Assembly: GCF_018069755.1 (NCBI RefSeq)
Contig: NZ_JAGQDE010000001.1
Coordinates: 310,001-374,000, forward strand
DNA length: 64,000 nucleotides
Source of the DNA: Ideonella aquatica
GTDB lineage: Bacteria > Pseudomonadota > Gammaproteobacteria > Burkholderiales > Burkholderiaceae_C
Direction of reading: 5' to 3'
Below are positions 1 to 9,040 of this stretch, one piece after another; the stretch's first letter is position 1, and every line of letters begins with the position of its first letter. The position numbers and the translations under genes are program-made. The notes beneath the pieces were generated by a model. The model saw only the letters and a program-made list of their open reading frames with translations. It made no database searches and had not been told where the DNA came from.

Positions 1-44
1 GCCACCTGCCTGCACCGGCCGCCTGACAGCGGCCTCGTCCCCTC

Positions 45-1031
45 ATGTTCAAGAACCTGATCGTCTACCGCCTGGCGCCCGAGTGGCAGCCCGACGTGGC
101 CGCTGCCGAGGCCGCGTTGCAGGCCGCGCGCTTCACGCCCTGCGGCCTGACGCAGCCGGTGTCGGCCGGCTTCGTCGAGCCGCGCGGCCACGACCACGGC
201 CCGCTGCTCGAGCTGGTGGGTGGCCAGTGGCTGCTGAAGCTGCAGACCGAGTCGCGCCTGCTGCCCTCGGCCGTGGTCAAGCGCCGGGTGGACGAACTGG
301 CCCAGCAGATCGAGCAGCAGACCGGCCGCCAGCCCGGCAAGCGCGAGAAGCGCGAGCTCAAGGACCAGGCCACGCTGGAGCTGCTGCCCCAGGCCTTCAC
401 CCGCCAGGGCGCCACCCGCATCTGGATCGACCCCACCGCCCGCGCGCTGATGGTGGACGCCAGCAGCGCCAAGCGTGCCGAGGACGTGGTGACGCTGCTG
501 ACCAAGGCGCTGCCCGGTTTCGGCGTGCGCGCGCTGCAGACCACGCTGTCGCCCGCCGCCGCGATGGCCGCCTGGCTGCTCGACGGCGAGGCCCCGGCCC
601 CGTTCCACCTGGAGCGCGAGTGCGAACTGAAGGCGCCTGACGAAGTGCGCGCCACCGTGCGCTACACCCGCCACCACCTCGACATTGACGAGGTGCGCGA
701 GCACATCAAGGCCGGCAAGCAGGCCACCAAGCTGGCCCTGGGCTGGCGCGGCCGCGTGGCCTTCATCCTGACGGACACGCTGCAGGTCAAGCGCATTGCC
801 TTCGATGATGTGGTGTTCGAGTCCACCAAGGGCTCGCAGACGGCGCCCGAGGAAGCCTTCGACGCCGACGCCGCCATCGCCACCGGCGAACTGGCGCCGC
901 TGGTGGCCGAGCTGATCGAGGCGCTGGATGGCGAGCTCGATGAGAGTGCGGGCCCGGCGGTGCCGGCGTCGTCGCCTGCGACGGTGCAAACCCTGGCCAC
1001 GGCTGGCGACGACAGCGCGCCTTGGGACTGA
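45..1031 (+). CDS. rdgC: Recombination-associated protein RdgC
   Basis: RdgC is a nucleoid-associated, ring-shaped DNA-binding protein that limits RecA-dependent recombination; it acts in the cytoplasm on double-stranded DNA. The 328-residue product starts MFKNLIVYRL and keeps the family's typical features: an N-terminal FTPCG-like segment, a central basic stretch (GKREKRELKDQ) and a conserved VDASSAKRAEDV region near residues 136-148. The length is slightly above the usual 300 or so because of an acidic, Ala/Pro-rich tail after about residue 295. The start at 45 is the first Met of the conserved N-terminus. It stands alone, with the toxin-antitoxin pair about 100 bp downstream in the same direction. 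The identification rests on overall sequence pattern and is confident. Confidence 0.95.
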   Translation: MFKNLIVYRLAPEWQPDVAAAEAALQAARFTPCGLTQPVSAGFVEPRGHDHGPLLELVGGQWLLKLQTESRLLPSAVVKRRVDELAQQIEQQTGRQPGKREKRELKDQATLELLPQAFTRQGATRIWIDPTARALMVDASSAKRAEDVVTLLTKALPGFGVRALQTTLSPAAAMAAWLLDGEAPAPFHLERECELKAPDEVRATVRYTRHHLDIDEVREHIKAGKQATKLALGWRGRVAFILTDTLQVKRIAFDDVVFESTKGSQTAPEEAFDADAAIATGELAPLVAELIEALDGELDESAGPAVPASSPATVQTLATAGDDSAPWD

Positions 1032-1080
1032 GGACCGCCATGGGCGGCCACCCCGATGGACATCGGCCATCCGGGCAAGA

Positions 1081-1102
1081 AATGTCATAACATGCAGACA
1101 TT
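1081..1102. promoter_or_regulatory. Candidate operator of the toxin-antitoxin pair
   Basis: Seen in sequence: the inverted repeat AATGTC (1081-1086), a 10-bp spacer, then GACATT (1097-1102), about 30 bp before the antitoxin start. The spacer contains CATAAC, which could serve as a -10 element. Phd/FitA-type antitoxins commonly autorepress by binding an inverted repeat at this place. The role is inferred from position only. Confidence 0.4.
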
Positions 1103-1132
1103 CAGCGGGGACTGCTCCCGCCGGAGTGCCGC

Positions 1133-1402
1133 ATGCCCACCATCACGACCATTCCCGCGCGCGAGTTCGCACGCAATCTGGCCGGCGCCAAGCGCGCGGC
1201 ACAGGATGGGCCAGTGCTCATCACCGACCGCGGCGAGCCGACCTACGCCCTCCTGCGCATCGAAGACTATTACCGCCTGACAGGGCGGCAAGCCGCCACC
1301 CGCAGCCTGCTGGTCGCGATGGAGGGCCTGCCGGGCACCGAGGGCATCGATTTCGAAGCGCCTCGGCAAGCCGGCACGGCCAGGGTGATCGACCTGGATT
1401 GA
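1133..1402 (+). CDS. Phd/YefM-family antitoxin
   Basis: Small 89-residue antitoxin that would neutralise the PIN-domain toxin encoded three bases downstream and repress the pair's own promoter. The N-terminal half matches the Phd/YefM fold: a start resembling TTIPAREFARN, the central VLITDRGEPTYALLRIEDY strand-turn-strand, then a variable acidic C-terminus ending VIDLD that would wrap the toxin. The product is of typical length (about 80-90). An inverted repeat lies upstream at 1081-1102. The ATG at 1133 follows the sequence GGAGTGCCGC, a reasonable ribosome-binding site. Assignment to a Phd-like antitoxin is firm; the exact subfamily is not determined. Confidence 0.9.
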   Translation: MPTITTIPAREFARNLAGAKRAAQDGPVLITDRGEPTYALLRIEDYYRLTGRQAATRSLLVAMEGLPGTEGIDFEAPRQAGTARVIDLD

Positions 1403-1405
1403 GCC

Positions 1406-1825
1406 GTGATCCTGCTCGACACCAACGTCATCTCCGAACTGCGACCTGGCAAGCGCGAGCCGTCGGCCCAGGTGCGCGCCTGGGCCGACCAGCAGCCCGT
1501 GGACACGCTGTACCTCAGCGCACTGACCGTTCTGGAACTGCGCCTGGGCATGGAGCGCAAGGCGCGTGTCGATGCCGAACAGGGGCGACGCTTGCGCCTG
1601 TGGATCGAGGCTGTCGAGGCTGAGTTCGACGATCGCATCCTGCCGTTTCGTGCCCGCACGGCGCGGCACTGTGCGCCGCTGCATGTGCCGGATCCGCGCA
1701 ACCTGGCTGATTCGATGATCGCTGCCACCGCGGTGGAGCACGGCCTGGTGCTGGCCACGCGCAACGTGCGCGACTTTCAGGGCTTCGGTCTGCGCCTGGT
1801 GAACCCCTGGGACGATCCTGCCTGA
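1406..1825 (+). CDS. PIN-domain toxin, VapC/FitB type
   Basis: Predicted Mg-dependent ribonuclease toxin of a type II toxin-antitoxin system. The 139 residues show the PIN-domain acidic constellation: MILLDTNVISEL with Asp5, a Glu in SALTVLELRLG around residue 48, and RNLADSMIAATA followed by LATRNVRDF near the C-terminus, which supply the remaining acidic residues. It starts with GTG at 1406, three bases after the antitoxin stop, so the two are co-translated. The C-terminal half resembles the FitB branch (NVRDFxGxGxxxxNPW). It ends 25 bp from the convergent GH94 phosphorylase gene. The target RNA cannot be read from sequence. Confidence 0.92.
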   Translation: MILLDTNVISELRPGKREPSAQVRAWADQQPVDTLYLSALTVLELRLGMERKARVDAEQGRRLRLWIEAVEAEFDDRILPFRARTARHCAPLHVPDPRNLADSMIAATAVEHGLVLATRNVRDFQGFGLRLVNPWDDPA

Positions 1826-1850
1826 CGTCGCCTGGCCGGGGCGGTGCCGA

Positions 1851-4800
1851 TCAACCCAGCACCACCTGCACCGAGCCACCACCGCCTGTGGCCGCCTCCC
1901 AGTCCGGGCGAGCGATGACTGCAGCGCCTGAGCGGTAAGCATGGCGGCGACGGGTGAAGCCGATCGGCCGCCCCTCCACGCTCACACCGTGGACCCCAGC
2001 CCCGGCAGCCCCCACCCGGTAGCGCACGGTCAGCGTTTGTGGACCCAGGACCAGCGTCACCTCCAACCCATCCATCGCCGCCGGCATCACCGGGTCGATC
2101 ACCACCGCATCGTGCTCCAGGCGGATGCCCAGGAACTGGCGGATCACCAGTGACAGCGCGATGCCCGCGCCGCTGGAGTAGACGCGCCAGCCGCCCTCCA
2201 GCGGCACCTCGCCGCGGGCGATGCGCTCGTAGTGGTCCTGGGCTTGGTAGCGATCGCTGAACAGCGCGTCGCTGCTGCTGTAGTAGCAGTTGGCCTGGCG
2301 CGGGGCGGCGCTGGCCAGGCGCTGCTGCAGGGCCACGGGGGTGGCCAGGCCCAGGGCCTCGGCGAAGGCCTCGGCCTCGCCCAGGTGGGCCAGGGCCTCG
2401 GCCCAGCGCAGGTGGGCGTGGGTGTACATCAGGCCGATCTCGCGGCCGAAGTAGCTGCTGCTCTCGGCCCGCTGGAACAGCGTCTGTGGGCCGCCACGGT
2501 AGGGCAGCGGGGCGTCGAACAGGCGGGCGCCGTCGGGGCCCATCAGATGCTGGCGGATCAGCGCCACATGGTGGCGCGCCTCCTCGGGCGTCAGCAGGTC
2601 GTTGAGGATGGCGTGCATCATCGGCAGCAGGCTGTGGCGCACGCCGGTGCGCGCATCGCGCGGGTGCAGCAGCCACTCGGGCGGCTGGCCGGGCGGGCGC
2701 AGCAGGTAGCCGGCGATCTGGCCGTCGGCGATCAGCTGCTGGCGGAACTGTTCGCGCACCGCCTGGGCGCGCTCGGCCAGCGCCGCGGCCTCGGGACGGT
2801 CGGCCTGCCGCAGCGCGCGCGACAGCGTGGTGAGCACCTGGTGGTGGAGGGTGACGGTCCAGCTGCTGCACAGGTGCTCGCGCAGCGCGGGGTCGGCGGG
2901 CTGCAGTGCGTCGTTCCAGTCACCATGGCCGTAGGCCGCCAGCAGCGTGCCGGGCAGTACGCGGGCTTCGGTGATGGCCAGTGCGCGCTGGACGTGCTGC
3001 CACAGCGTTTCCGTAATACCGTCCTGGTGGTAGGGCAGCGGCTCGTCCAGCAGGGCGTGGTCGCCGCTGGCGATCAGGTACTGGCCCAGCGCCAGCAGCG
3101 GCCAGTAGACGATGTCGCCGTGCGAGTCGCCGGCGCGGATCTCCCGTTCGCGCGCGAAGAACATGAACCACTGCGGCCAGTCGCCGCTGCGGTCCTGGGC
3201 GCTGAAGACCTGGCGCAGCAGATCACGCACCGGCGCCGTGCGCTGCAGCGCCAGCAGCAGCTCGACCGGCCCCTGGCAGACATCGCGCGTGCCCCAGCCG
3301 CCGCCGCTGAACTGCTCCAGCCCACGCGGTGCCAGGAAGTGCACCAGCGCGTTGTGCTGGAACCAGGGCAGGATGGTGGCCAGCCGCTGGGGCAGGTCCT
3401 GGCCGGGCGGCGCGCTCACGTCGGCCAGTGGGCTGGGGGGCAGTGCGGCGGCAGCCGGGGGCGCCACCTCGACCAGTCCCCCGTGCAGGGTGCAGCCACC
3501 GGCCCTGGCGGGCGCGCAGCGCAGCGCCAGCCAGGGCGTGCCCTGCGGGCGGCCGCTGTTGAACAGCAGGCGGTCGTCATCGATGGCTTCGAGCACCGCG
3601 CCGGGCGTGGCGCGCAGCGTGAAGCGGCCCTGCGGGAAGCGCTCGCCCAAGGGTGTGCCCGGGCGTGTGAACACATGCAGAGCGTTGCCGTCACGGGCCC
3701 AGCGCGGTGTGGTGGCGTCGACACAGTCGTCGCCGTCGATCGCCACCTGCAGTGCCAGCAGCACGCGCAGCGGCGCGCCCTCGGCCACGCGCCAGTCCAG
3801 CGTCAGCGCATGCGGGCGGTGCTGCAGGCCGGCGCGCACCTCGATCAGTCCGCCGTCATGCCGGTACCACCACTGCGCGCTGTCGGGCGTCATCGCAAAG
3901 GCGCTGGGCTGGTCCAGCAGGCGCCAGCCGCCAGCGGTCTCGACGAACAGGCGCAGGCCCTGGCTGCGGAACTGGCCCAGGTAGCCGCGTACCGTGCCCA
4001 GCCAGCGGTTGATGCCCACATGGCCCTGGGTGACCATCGAGTGGAACACGCCGCCCATCCAGCAGGTGCTGGTCAGTGCGGACTCATCGGGTTCGAGCGC
4101 GTCGCCACTGCGCAGCAGGTGGCCGTGCGGACGCAGCACCTGGCGCGCCTTGGCGGGGGTCACCAGGTGCTGCGGCCCGACGAATGCGGAGAGCAAACGG
4201 CCCTCGGCGTCGCGCTCCTCATGCCGCCGCTCGCCAGGCACCCAGGCCTGCAGCGTGGCGTCGTCGGGCGACTGGCAGGCCAGCGCGGGGGCGCTGCTGA
4301 AGAGGCTGCGCGGCGCGGCGGCGGTCGCCGGCCAGGCCGGTGGCGCCGGCGGACAGTGGGCTTCGGCCATCGCCGTCACGGTCTCCACCCAGGCCAGGTC
4401 GGCCGGGCCACTCGCTGCCGGGTGATCGGCCAGCAGCAGGGCGAAGAACCCCAGTTGCGCCCGCGCACCTGGCGGCAGCGTCAGCGCCTCGTCCTGCAGC
4501 GCCAGCAGCGCGTGTTCATGCTGCAGGCGCTGCGCCGGCAGGCCTTGCCGCAGCGCCATGGCGTCGTCGTCTGCGTCGCCGTGGGCGCCGCGGCCCCACC
4601 ACTGCAGGCCGTCAGTGGCCCAGGCCACGCTGCGCCGCAGCGAGCCCAGCAGCAGCCAGGGGTGGCGGCCCTCCACCGCCAGGTTCTGCCGCGTGGCCAG
4701 CACGGTGCCGTGGCGCGAGTGCTGCAGCGGCTGGTGGTCCAGATAGTGGCTGACGTAGTACTCGTTGGTACGCACCGCGCCCCAGGGGGCCAGGCCGGGG

Positions 4801-5189
4801 TCCAGTGCATGCAGCGCATCGAGCTGCAGTGTCTGAGGACCGTCGTTGTGCAGCTCCACATGCCAGAACCAGGCGGTGTCGCTGGCCGAGGGCACCAGGT
4901 GCACGCGCCAGTCCAGGCCGTCCTGGCGGCCCTGGGCATGCAGACCCAGCGCATCGACATGCACGCTGGAGACGCTGTGCGGGCCGAGCAGCGGGATCAC
5001 GTCCGGTGTCTCGCCGCCCAGGCGGCGCAACCACAGGCCGTGGGGGCTGGCGTCGTGGACGCTGGCGGCGTGCTGGTTGACCGACAGACCCAGGGCCTGC
5101 AGGCGGCGCAGGCTGCCATGGGCGGTGAACAGGAAGTCCAGCCCGGCCGGGCTGGTGACGCGCAGATCTGTGCAGAGAGGAGCGCTCAT
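1851..5189 (-). CDS. GH94 glycoside phosphorylase, probable 1,2-beta-oligoglucan phosphorylase
   Basis: Predicted cytoplasmic inverting phosphorylase that would split beta-1,2-gluco-oligosaccharides with phosphate to give alpha-glucose 1-phosphate. The 1112-residue length and lack of a signal peptide fit the long 1,2-beta-oligoglucan phosphorylase branch of GH94 rather than the roughly 800-residue cellobiose or chitobiose phosphorylases. An N-terminal beta-sandwich domain is followed by an (alpha/alpha)6 catalytic domain. GGGWGTRDVCQGP lies near residue 630, and YGHGDWNDALQ near residue 755 carries the Asp that acts as general acid in GH94. It is the last gene of the operon, starting 6 bases after the esterase stop. 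The family is confident. The linkage specificity is inferred from length and from the GH144 neighbour. Confidence 0.85.
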   Translation of the reverse strand: MSAPLCTDLRVTSPAGLDFLFTAHGSLRRLQALGLSVNQHAASVHDASPHGLWLRRLGGETPDVIPLLGPHSVSSVHVDALGLHAQGRQDGLDWRVHLVPSASDTAWFWHVELHNDGPQTLQLDALHALDPGLAPWGAVRTNEYYVSHYLDHQPLQHSRHGTVLATRQNLAVEGRHPWLLLGSLRRSVAWATDGLQWWGRGAHGDADDDAMALRQGLPAQRLQHEHALLALQDEALTLPPGARAQLGFFALLLADHPAASGPADLAWVETVTAMAEAHCPPAPPAWPATAAAPRSLFSSAPALACQSPDDATLQAWVPGERRHEERDAEGRLLSAFVGPQHLVTPAKARQVLRPHGHLLRSGDALEPDESALTSTCWMGGVFHSMVTQGHVGINRWLGTVRGYLGQFRSQGLRLFVETAGGWRLLDQPSAFAMTPDSAQWWYRHDGGLIEVRAGLQHRPHALTLDWRVAEGAPLRVLLALQVAIDGDDCVDATTPRWARDGNALHVFTRPGTPLGERFPQGRFTLRATPGAVLEAIDDDRLLFNSGRPQGTPWLALRCAPARAGGCTLHGGLVEVAPPAAAALPPSPLADVSAPPGQDLPQRLATILPWFQHNALVHFLAPRGLEQFSGGGWGTRDVCQGPVELLLALQRTAPVRDLLRQVFSAQDRSGDWPQWFMFFAREREIRAGDSHGDIVYWPLLALGQYLIASGDHALLDEPLPYHQDGITETLWQHVQRALAITEARVLPGTLLAAYGHGDWNDALQPADPALREHLCSSWTVTLHHQVLTTLSRALRQADRPEAAALAERAQAVREQFRQQLIADGQIAGYLLRPPGQPPEWLLHPRDARTGVRHSLLPMMHAILNDLLTPEEARHHVALIRQHLMGPDGARLFDAPLPYRGGPQTLFQRAESSSYFGREIGLMYTHAHLRWAEALAHLGEAEAFAEALGLATPVALQQRLASAAPRQANCYYSSSDALFSDRYQAQDHYERIARGEVPLEGGWRVYSSGAGIALSLVIRQFLGIRLEHDAVVIDPVMPAAMDGLEVTLVLGPQTLTVRYRVGAAGAGVHGVSVEGRPIGFTRRRHAYRSGAAVIARPDWEAATGGGGSVQVVLG

Positions 5190-5195
5190 CAGGGG

Positions 5196-5939
5196 TCAGC
5201 GGCGGCGCTGGGCCAGCAGCCAGCTCAGCAGTTCGGGGGTGTCGTAGGCGCGGGTCCAGCTGTCGTGGCCCACGCCGGGGTACTCGGTGAAGCGTGGCTG
5301 GGCTCCGGCGGCCCGCAGCGCGGCGATCAGCGCGCGGTGCGGGCCGATCGGCACCGCGTCATCGGCGTCGCCGTGGAAGGCCCAGACCGGCAGGGTCTTC
5401 AGCGTGTCGACGCGGTCCTCGTCGCCGTAGCCGCAGATGGGCGCGATCGCGGCCAGGTCCTGCGGGTACTCGGCCGCCCAGGCCCAGGTGCCAAAGCCGC
5501 CCATCGACAGACCGGTGCAGACCACGCGGTCTGGGTCGGCGGGCAGCGTGGGCAGCAGGTGCTGCAGCAGCGCGTGCAGCAGGTGGGCGTTCCAGGCGGT
5601 GCCGGCCTCCGCCTGCGGGCCGACGACGATGAAGGGGAAATCGTCCTGCCGCTCCAGCGTCTTCAGCGGCCCGTGGACGCGCACCGCCTGCAGGTCCTTG
5701 CCGCGCTCGCCCGAGCCGTGCAGGAAGAACATCACCGGCCAGCGGCGGCCGGGCTCGGTGGCCACGGCGCGCGGCAGGTACAGCCAGTAGCGCAGGCGTG
5801 CGCGAACCAATACCTGGACGTCGGCGGACTGGGCGTGCAGACCCGGGGTGGGGGTGCTCAAGGTGGTGCAGGCCGCCAGCGGCGGCAGGGTGAGGCCCGC
5901 CAGGCCGGCGTGCAGCCACTGGCGTCGGGTGAGGGTCAT
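5196..5939 (-). CDS. Exported alpha/beta-hydrolase esterase (lipoprotein-like signal)
   Basis: Predicted serine esterase of the PHB-depolymerase/dienelactone-hydrolase-like alpha/beta-hydrolase group, 247 residues. The nucleophile elbow is GLSMGGFGTW (Ser in GLSMG), the acid is likely in HGDADDAVP, and the His in GVGHDSWT. The N-terminus has TRRQWLHAGLAG, a twin-arginine-like stretch, followed by a lipobox-like LAAC, so it is probably a periplasmic or membrane-anchored lipoprotein. Its start overlaps the stop of the discoidin protein gene (ATGA), so it is translationally coupled within the glucan operon. An esterase here may remove acyl substituents from the imported glucan, which is inference. 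It could also be a general carbohydrate esterase. Confidence 0.8.
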   Translation of the reverse strand: MTLTRRQWLHAGLAGLTLPPLAACTTLSTPTPGLHAQSADVQVLVRARLRYWLYLPRAVATEPGRRWPVMFFLHGSGERGKDLQAVRVHGPLKTLERQDDFPFIVVGPQAEAGTAWNAHLLHALLQHLLPTLPADPDRVVCTGLSMGGFGTWAWAAEYPQDLAAIAPICGYGDEDRVDTLKTLPVWAFHGDADDAVPIGPHRALIAALRAAGAQPRFTEYPGVGHDSWTRAYDTPELLSWLLAQRRR

Positions 5940-8900
5940 GGGGTGGGCTCCAGCGTGATCGTCAGCGGCGGCGCGGGCAGCGACAGCTCGCGCGCCTGCC
6001 AGGGCAGCACCCGGCCCTGGGCATCGCGGGCGATGGGCAAGGGTGCGCCCTCAGGCCAGCGCAGGTGCAGGCCGCCGGCAGGAGGCCGAGCCAGCGCGTC
6101 GACCGACAGCGTCCAGCCGCGGCCCTGCGGCGTCAGCGACCAGGCCAGCGGCCCGAAGGCCGTGCGCAGGCCGCGCACCGCCCAGGGCTCGCCCAGCCAG
6201 GCGGTGCGCAGGCCCGCGCCGATCACCAGGCTGTGGTCGCGCTCGCGCTCATAGGCCAGCGCATCGAGCGCGCTGCGCAGATAGTCGGAGCTGACCCAGG
6301 CGTGCGGCATGTCACCCAGGAAATGCACCGCGCGCGGGTCGCGCATCACCACCTCGGCCCACTGGTTCCAGCCGGCGGGGCGCTGGTCGGCGAAGAAGAA
6401 GTCCAGCATCTGCCAGGCGCGCTCACCCTGGCCCAGGCGCAGCAGCGCACCGACGCTGCGCAGCTCGTAGGGTGTGTAGTCTTTCCAGTCGCGCCGGCCC
6501 AGGCGGCGCGCCTCGGCCTCCTGCCAGTAGCGCTCGAAGGTGGCCTGCAGCCAGTCGGGCGGCAGCAGGTCGTCGGCCTGGGCGGGGCTCAGCGCGACGG
6601 TGGTGGAGGTGGCGTCGAAGTCGCCCAACTCCGCGGCGCCGGGGATGTAGGCAATGCCTTTGGCCTGCATGGCCCGGGCGATCGACAGGCGCAGTTCGCT
6701 GGCGAACTCGTCGCGCCAGGCGGCCCAGCGGGTGGCGCTGGCTTCGTCGCCCACCGCGCGGGCCAGCCGCGGCGCGTCGCGGTAGCCGCGCAGTGCCCAG
6801 AAGTTGTCCCAGTACGAGTGCATGGGCTTCTCGGAGTAGCCCTCGTGGCTGATCGAGGCCGGCATCAGGCCGAAGAAGGCCTCGCGGCCGGGGGCGCGGT
6901 TGGCCTCGCTGCGCTCGCTCTGGCGCAGCGACTCCATGTAGGCCACCACGCGCTGCACCCGCGGCCAGTGGCGCTGCAGGAAGGCGCGGTCGCCGGTGTG
7001 TTGCCACACCAGCATCACCGCATGCAGGTACTGGCCGTGGCTGTCGTTCTCGGGCACCGGGTCGGCGCCGCGGCGGTCGATGCAGCAGGGCACCTTGCCA
7101 TTGGCAAAGAGGCGCTCGCCGAACCAGTCGACGAAGTCGCGCGAGGCGCCCACCTCGCCCGCCCGCAGCAGGCCTTCGACCATCATCGCGCCGTCGCGGA
7201 TCCAGCTGCGCGCATAGCTGCGTGTGCCGGGCTGCAGCGCGGGGCCGTCGCGGCTGATCAGGATCTGCGCGATGGCGCTGCGCAGGCTGTTGGCCACCCG
7301 CTGCGCGGGCGCGGGCAACTGCAGCGCCACGGCGCCCAGGCGCTGGTGCCAGGTGGTGGCGATGCGCTCGAAGCGCGCGTCCAGGCTGGAGATGGCCTCG
7401 ACGGGCGCGTGCGCGCTGCCCAGCGGCACGGCCAGCGCGATCGTGCGGGCCTGGCCCGGCGCCAGGTCCAGCGCGTAGCGCAGCGCACCGGAGGCGCTGG
7501 CCTGCGGGTCGTTCACGTCGGCGGCGCGGCTCGGCGTGTCGCCCTCGGCCAGACCGGCGTCAAAGGGGCGCAGTTCCACCGCATCTGGCGCTTGCAGCGC
7601 GCGTACACGCGGCTGGCCGTCCACCCACCACTGCGCGTCGCGCCAGGCCAGGCGGCGCAGCGGCACGGCGCCGCCAGGGGTGTTGAGGAACTGCTGCGGC
7701 GGATTGACCTGCCAGGGGCGCAGGCCCAGCAGCAGATGGCCTGTCAGCGGCGCGTCGGGCGGCGCCTGCACGCGGTAGCGCAGCCACATCACCGGCGCCT
7801 GTGCCGGTCCGTCGGCGGCGGCGTCGATGGTGAGCTGCGCGCGCGGGTGCTGCCAATGCACCGCGGGCATCGGCAGGAAGCCGTCGCGCAGCGTGTGTGT
7901 GGCCTGCACCGAGGCCCAGTCGATGCGCGTGCCATCAGCCAGGCGCAGTGCGGGCACGAGGCTGACGTCGCCGGCGCCGATCTCCGCCGCACCGTCCTCG
8001 TCCAGCAGACCGGAGCGCGCACCGCCGCCATCGACGCCCACCACGGTCCAGTAGCTCTGCTCGTTCAGGAACGCGCGGGGCAGCGTGCCGCGCGGCAGCG
8101 CCAGCGCGCGGGTCTTGAGGACCGCGTTGGTGTCGGGCCAGGCGCCGGGCTCGATGCGCTGCAGCTCGGCCAGCGCGTCGCCGCCCTGGCGCTGCACCAG
8201 GCGCAGGTGGCGCGCGCGCTCGTCGGGCAGGTGCAGGGTGTCGATCGGGCCCTGGGCGCCGTCGACGCGGCGCAGCAGCCGCCAGTGACGGCCGTCGTCG
8301 GAGGCCTCCAGGCGCAGCGTGCGCGGCTGCGTGCCGCCACGCCACCAGTGCAGTGCCACGCCATCGAGTTCGCGCACGGCGCCGTAGTCCACCTGCAGCC
8401 GGGCGCGGCCGGGGCCGGGCGACCAGGCGGTGGCGGCGTCGCCGTCCAGGGGCGCAGCGGCCTCGGCCCTGTCCCGGTCGGCCCGGGCGGTGGGCGTGGG
8501 CCAGGTGGCGGGGGGTGGGTCCTGCGCGGTCAGGCTCAGCTGCTGCAGGCAGACCTCGCCGTGGCCGCCGTCGCGGCCGGCGGCCACGGCCAGCTCCAGC
8601 TGGGCGGTGCGACGCAGCGCCTTGTCGGCCGTGGGGCCCCAGGCGAATGACACGGCACGGCCAGGGATGCGCCATTCGACGGGCTGCTGCGGCGGCGGCG
8701 TGTTGGCACGGCGGTGCCACCAGACGTTCTCGCCGCGCTCATCGACGAACTTCAGCTGGATGTCGTTGGCACCACCGCGGCCGTGCAGGCGCAGCGCCAG
8801 TGCGGGGTGGGCCGGCCAGTCGATCGGCAGGGCGCGTCGGGCCACCGCGTAGCCGGAGACGCCGTTGAAATCGTAGGCCAGGCACAGGCCGCCACGGGCG

Positions 8901-9040
8901 TCGCGGCGCAGCGCGGCGCGCACCTGGTCCGAGGCCTCGGCGCGCCAGGCGCTGGTGTCACGGAAGTCGTCCAGCACGCGGGTGGTCGCGGCCTGCGCGG
9001 CGCTGGCCGCGAGCAGCAGGATCAGCGCTACCCACCTCAT
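5936..9040 (-). CDS. Exported discoidin (F5/8C) and six-hairpin glycosidase-like protein
   Basis: Large secreted protein of 1034 residues; its substrate is not known. A Sec signal peptide (MRWVALILLLAASAAQA) is followed by a galactose-binding-like region (about 20-180, with LDDFRDTSAWR) and an F5/8 type C (discoidin) domain at about 190-310 (DGDAATAW, LRLEASDDGRHWRLL). After a beta-rich middle section comes an (alpha/alpha)6-barrel region at about 580-920. Its SYARSWIRDGAMM motif near residue 608 and PENDSHGQY resemble catalytic-barrel motifs of glucoamylase and debranching-type enzymes. The ATG at 9040 overlaps the upstream permease stop (ATGA) and is followed directly by the signal peptide. 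The operon suggests a glucan-processing role in the periplasm. No characterised family can be named from sequence alone. Confidence 0.75.
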   Translation of the reverse strand: MRWVALILLLAASAAQAATTRVLDDFRDTSAWRAEASDQVRAALRRDARGGLCLAYDFNGVSGYAVARRALPIDWPAHPALALRLHGRGGANDIQLKFVDERGENVWWHRRANTPPPQQPVEWRIPGRAVSFAWGPTADKALRRTAQLELAVAAGRDGGHGEVCLQQLSLTAQDPPPATWPTPTARADRDRAEAAAPLDGDAATAWSPGPGRARLQVDYGAVRELDGVALHWWRGGTQPRTLRLEASDDGRHWRLLRRVDGAQGPIDTLHLPDERARHLRLVQRQGGDALAELQRIEPGAWPDTNAVLKTRALALPRGTLPRAFLNEQSYWTVVGVDGGGARSGLLDEDGAAEIGAGDVSLVPALRLADGTRIDWASVQATHTLRDGFLPMPAVHWQHPRAQLTIDAAADGPAQAPVMWLRYRVQAPPDAPLTGHLLLGLRPWQVNPPQQFLNTPGGAVPLRRLAWRDAQWWVDGQPRVRALQAPDAVELRPFDAGLAEGDTPSRAADVNDPQASASGALRYALDLAPGQARTIALAVPLGSAHAPVEAISSLDARFERIATTWHQRLGAVALQLPAPAQRVANSLRSAIAQILISRDGPALQPGTRSYARSWIRDGAMMVEGLLRAGEVGASRDFVDWFGERLFANGKVPCCIDRRGADPVPENDSHGQYLHAVMLVWQHTGDRAFLQRHWPRVQRVVAYMESLRQSERSEANRAPGREAFFGLMPASISHEGYSEKPMHSYWDNFWALRGYRDAPRLARAVGDEASATRWAAWRDEFASELRLSIARAMQAKGIAYIPGAAELGDFDATSTTVALSPAQADDLLPPDWLQATFERYWQEAEARRLGRRDWKDYTPYELRSVGALLRLGQGERAWQMLDFFFADQRPAGWNQWAEVVMRDPRAVHFLGDMPHAWVSSDYLRSALDALAYERERDHSLVIGAGLRTAWLGEPWAVRGLRTAFGPLAWSLTPQGRGWTLSVDALARPPAGGLHLRWPEGAPLPIARDAQGRVLPWQARELSLPAPPLTITLEPTP

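Noticed and set aside
1851-5189. Cellobiose or chitobiose phosphorylase for the GH94 gene
   Set aside because: The protein is about 300 residues longer than those enzymes and lies beside a GH144-type gene, which favours the 1,2-beta-oligoglucan branch.
2232-6254. Very long open frame on the plus strand opposite the GH94 and esterase genes
   Set aside because: Its translation is Gln/Ala/Gly/Val-rich with no domain pattern, as expected for the antisense of GC-rich genes; the minus-strand frame holds recognisable GH94 and hydrolase motifs.
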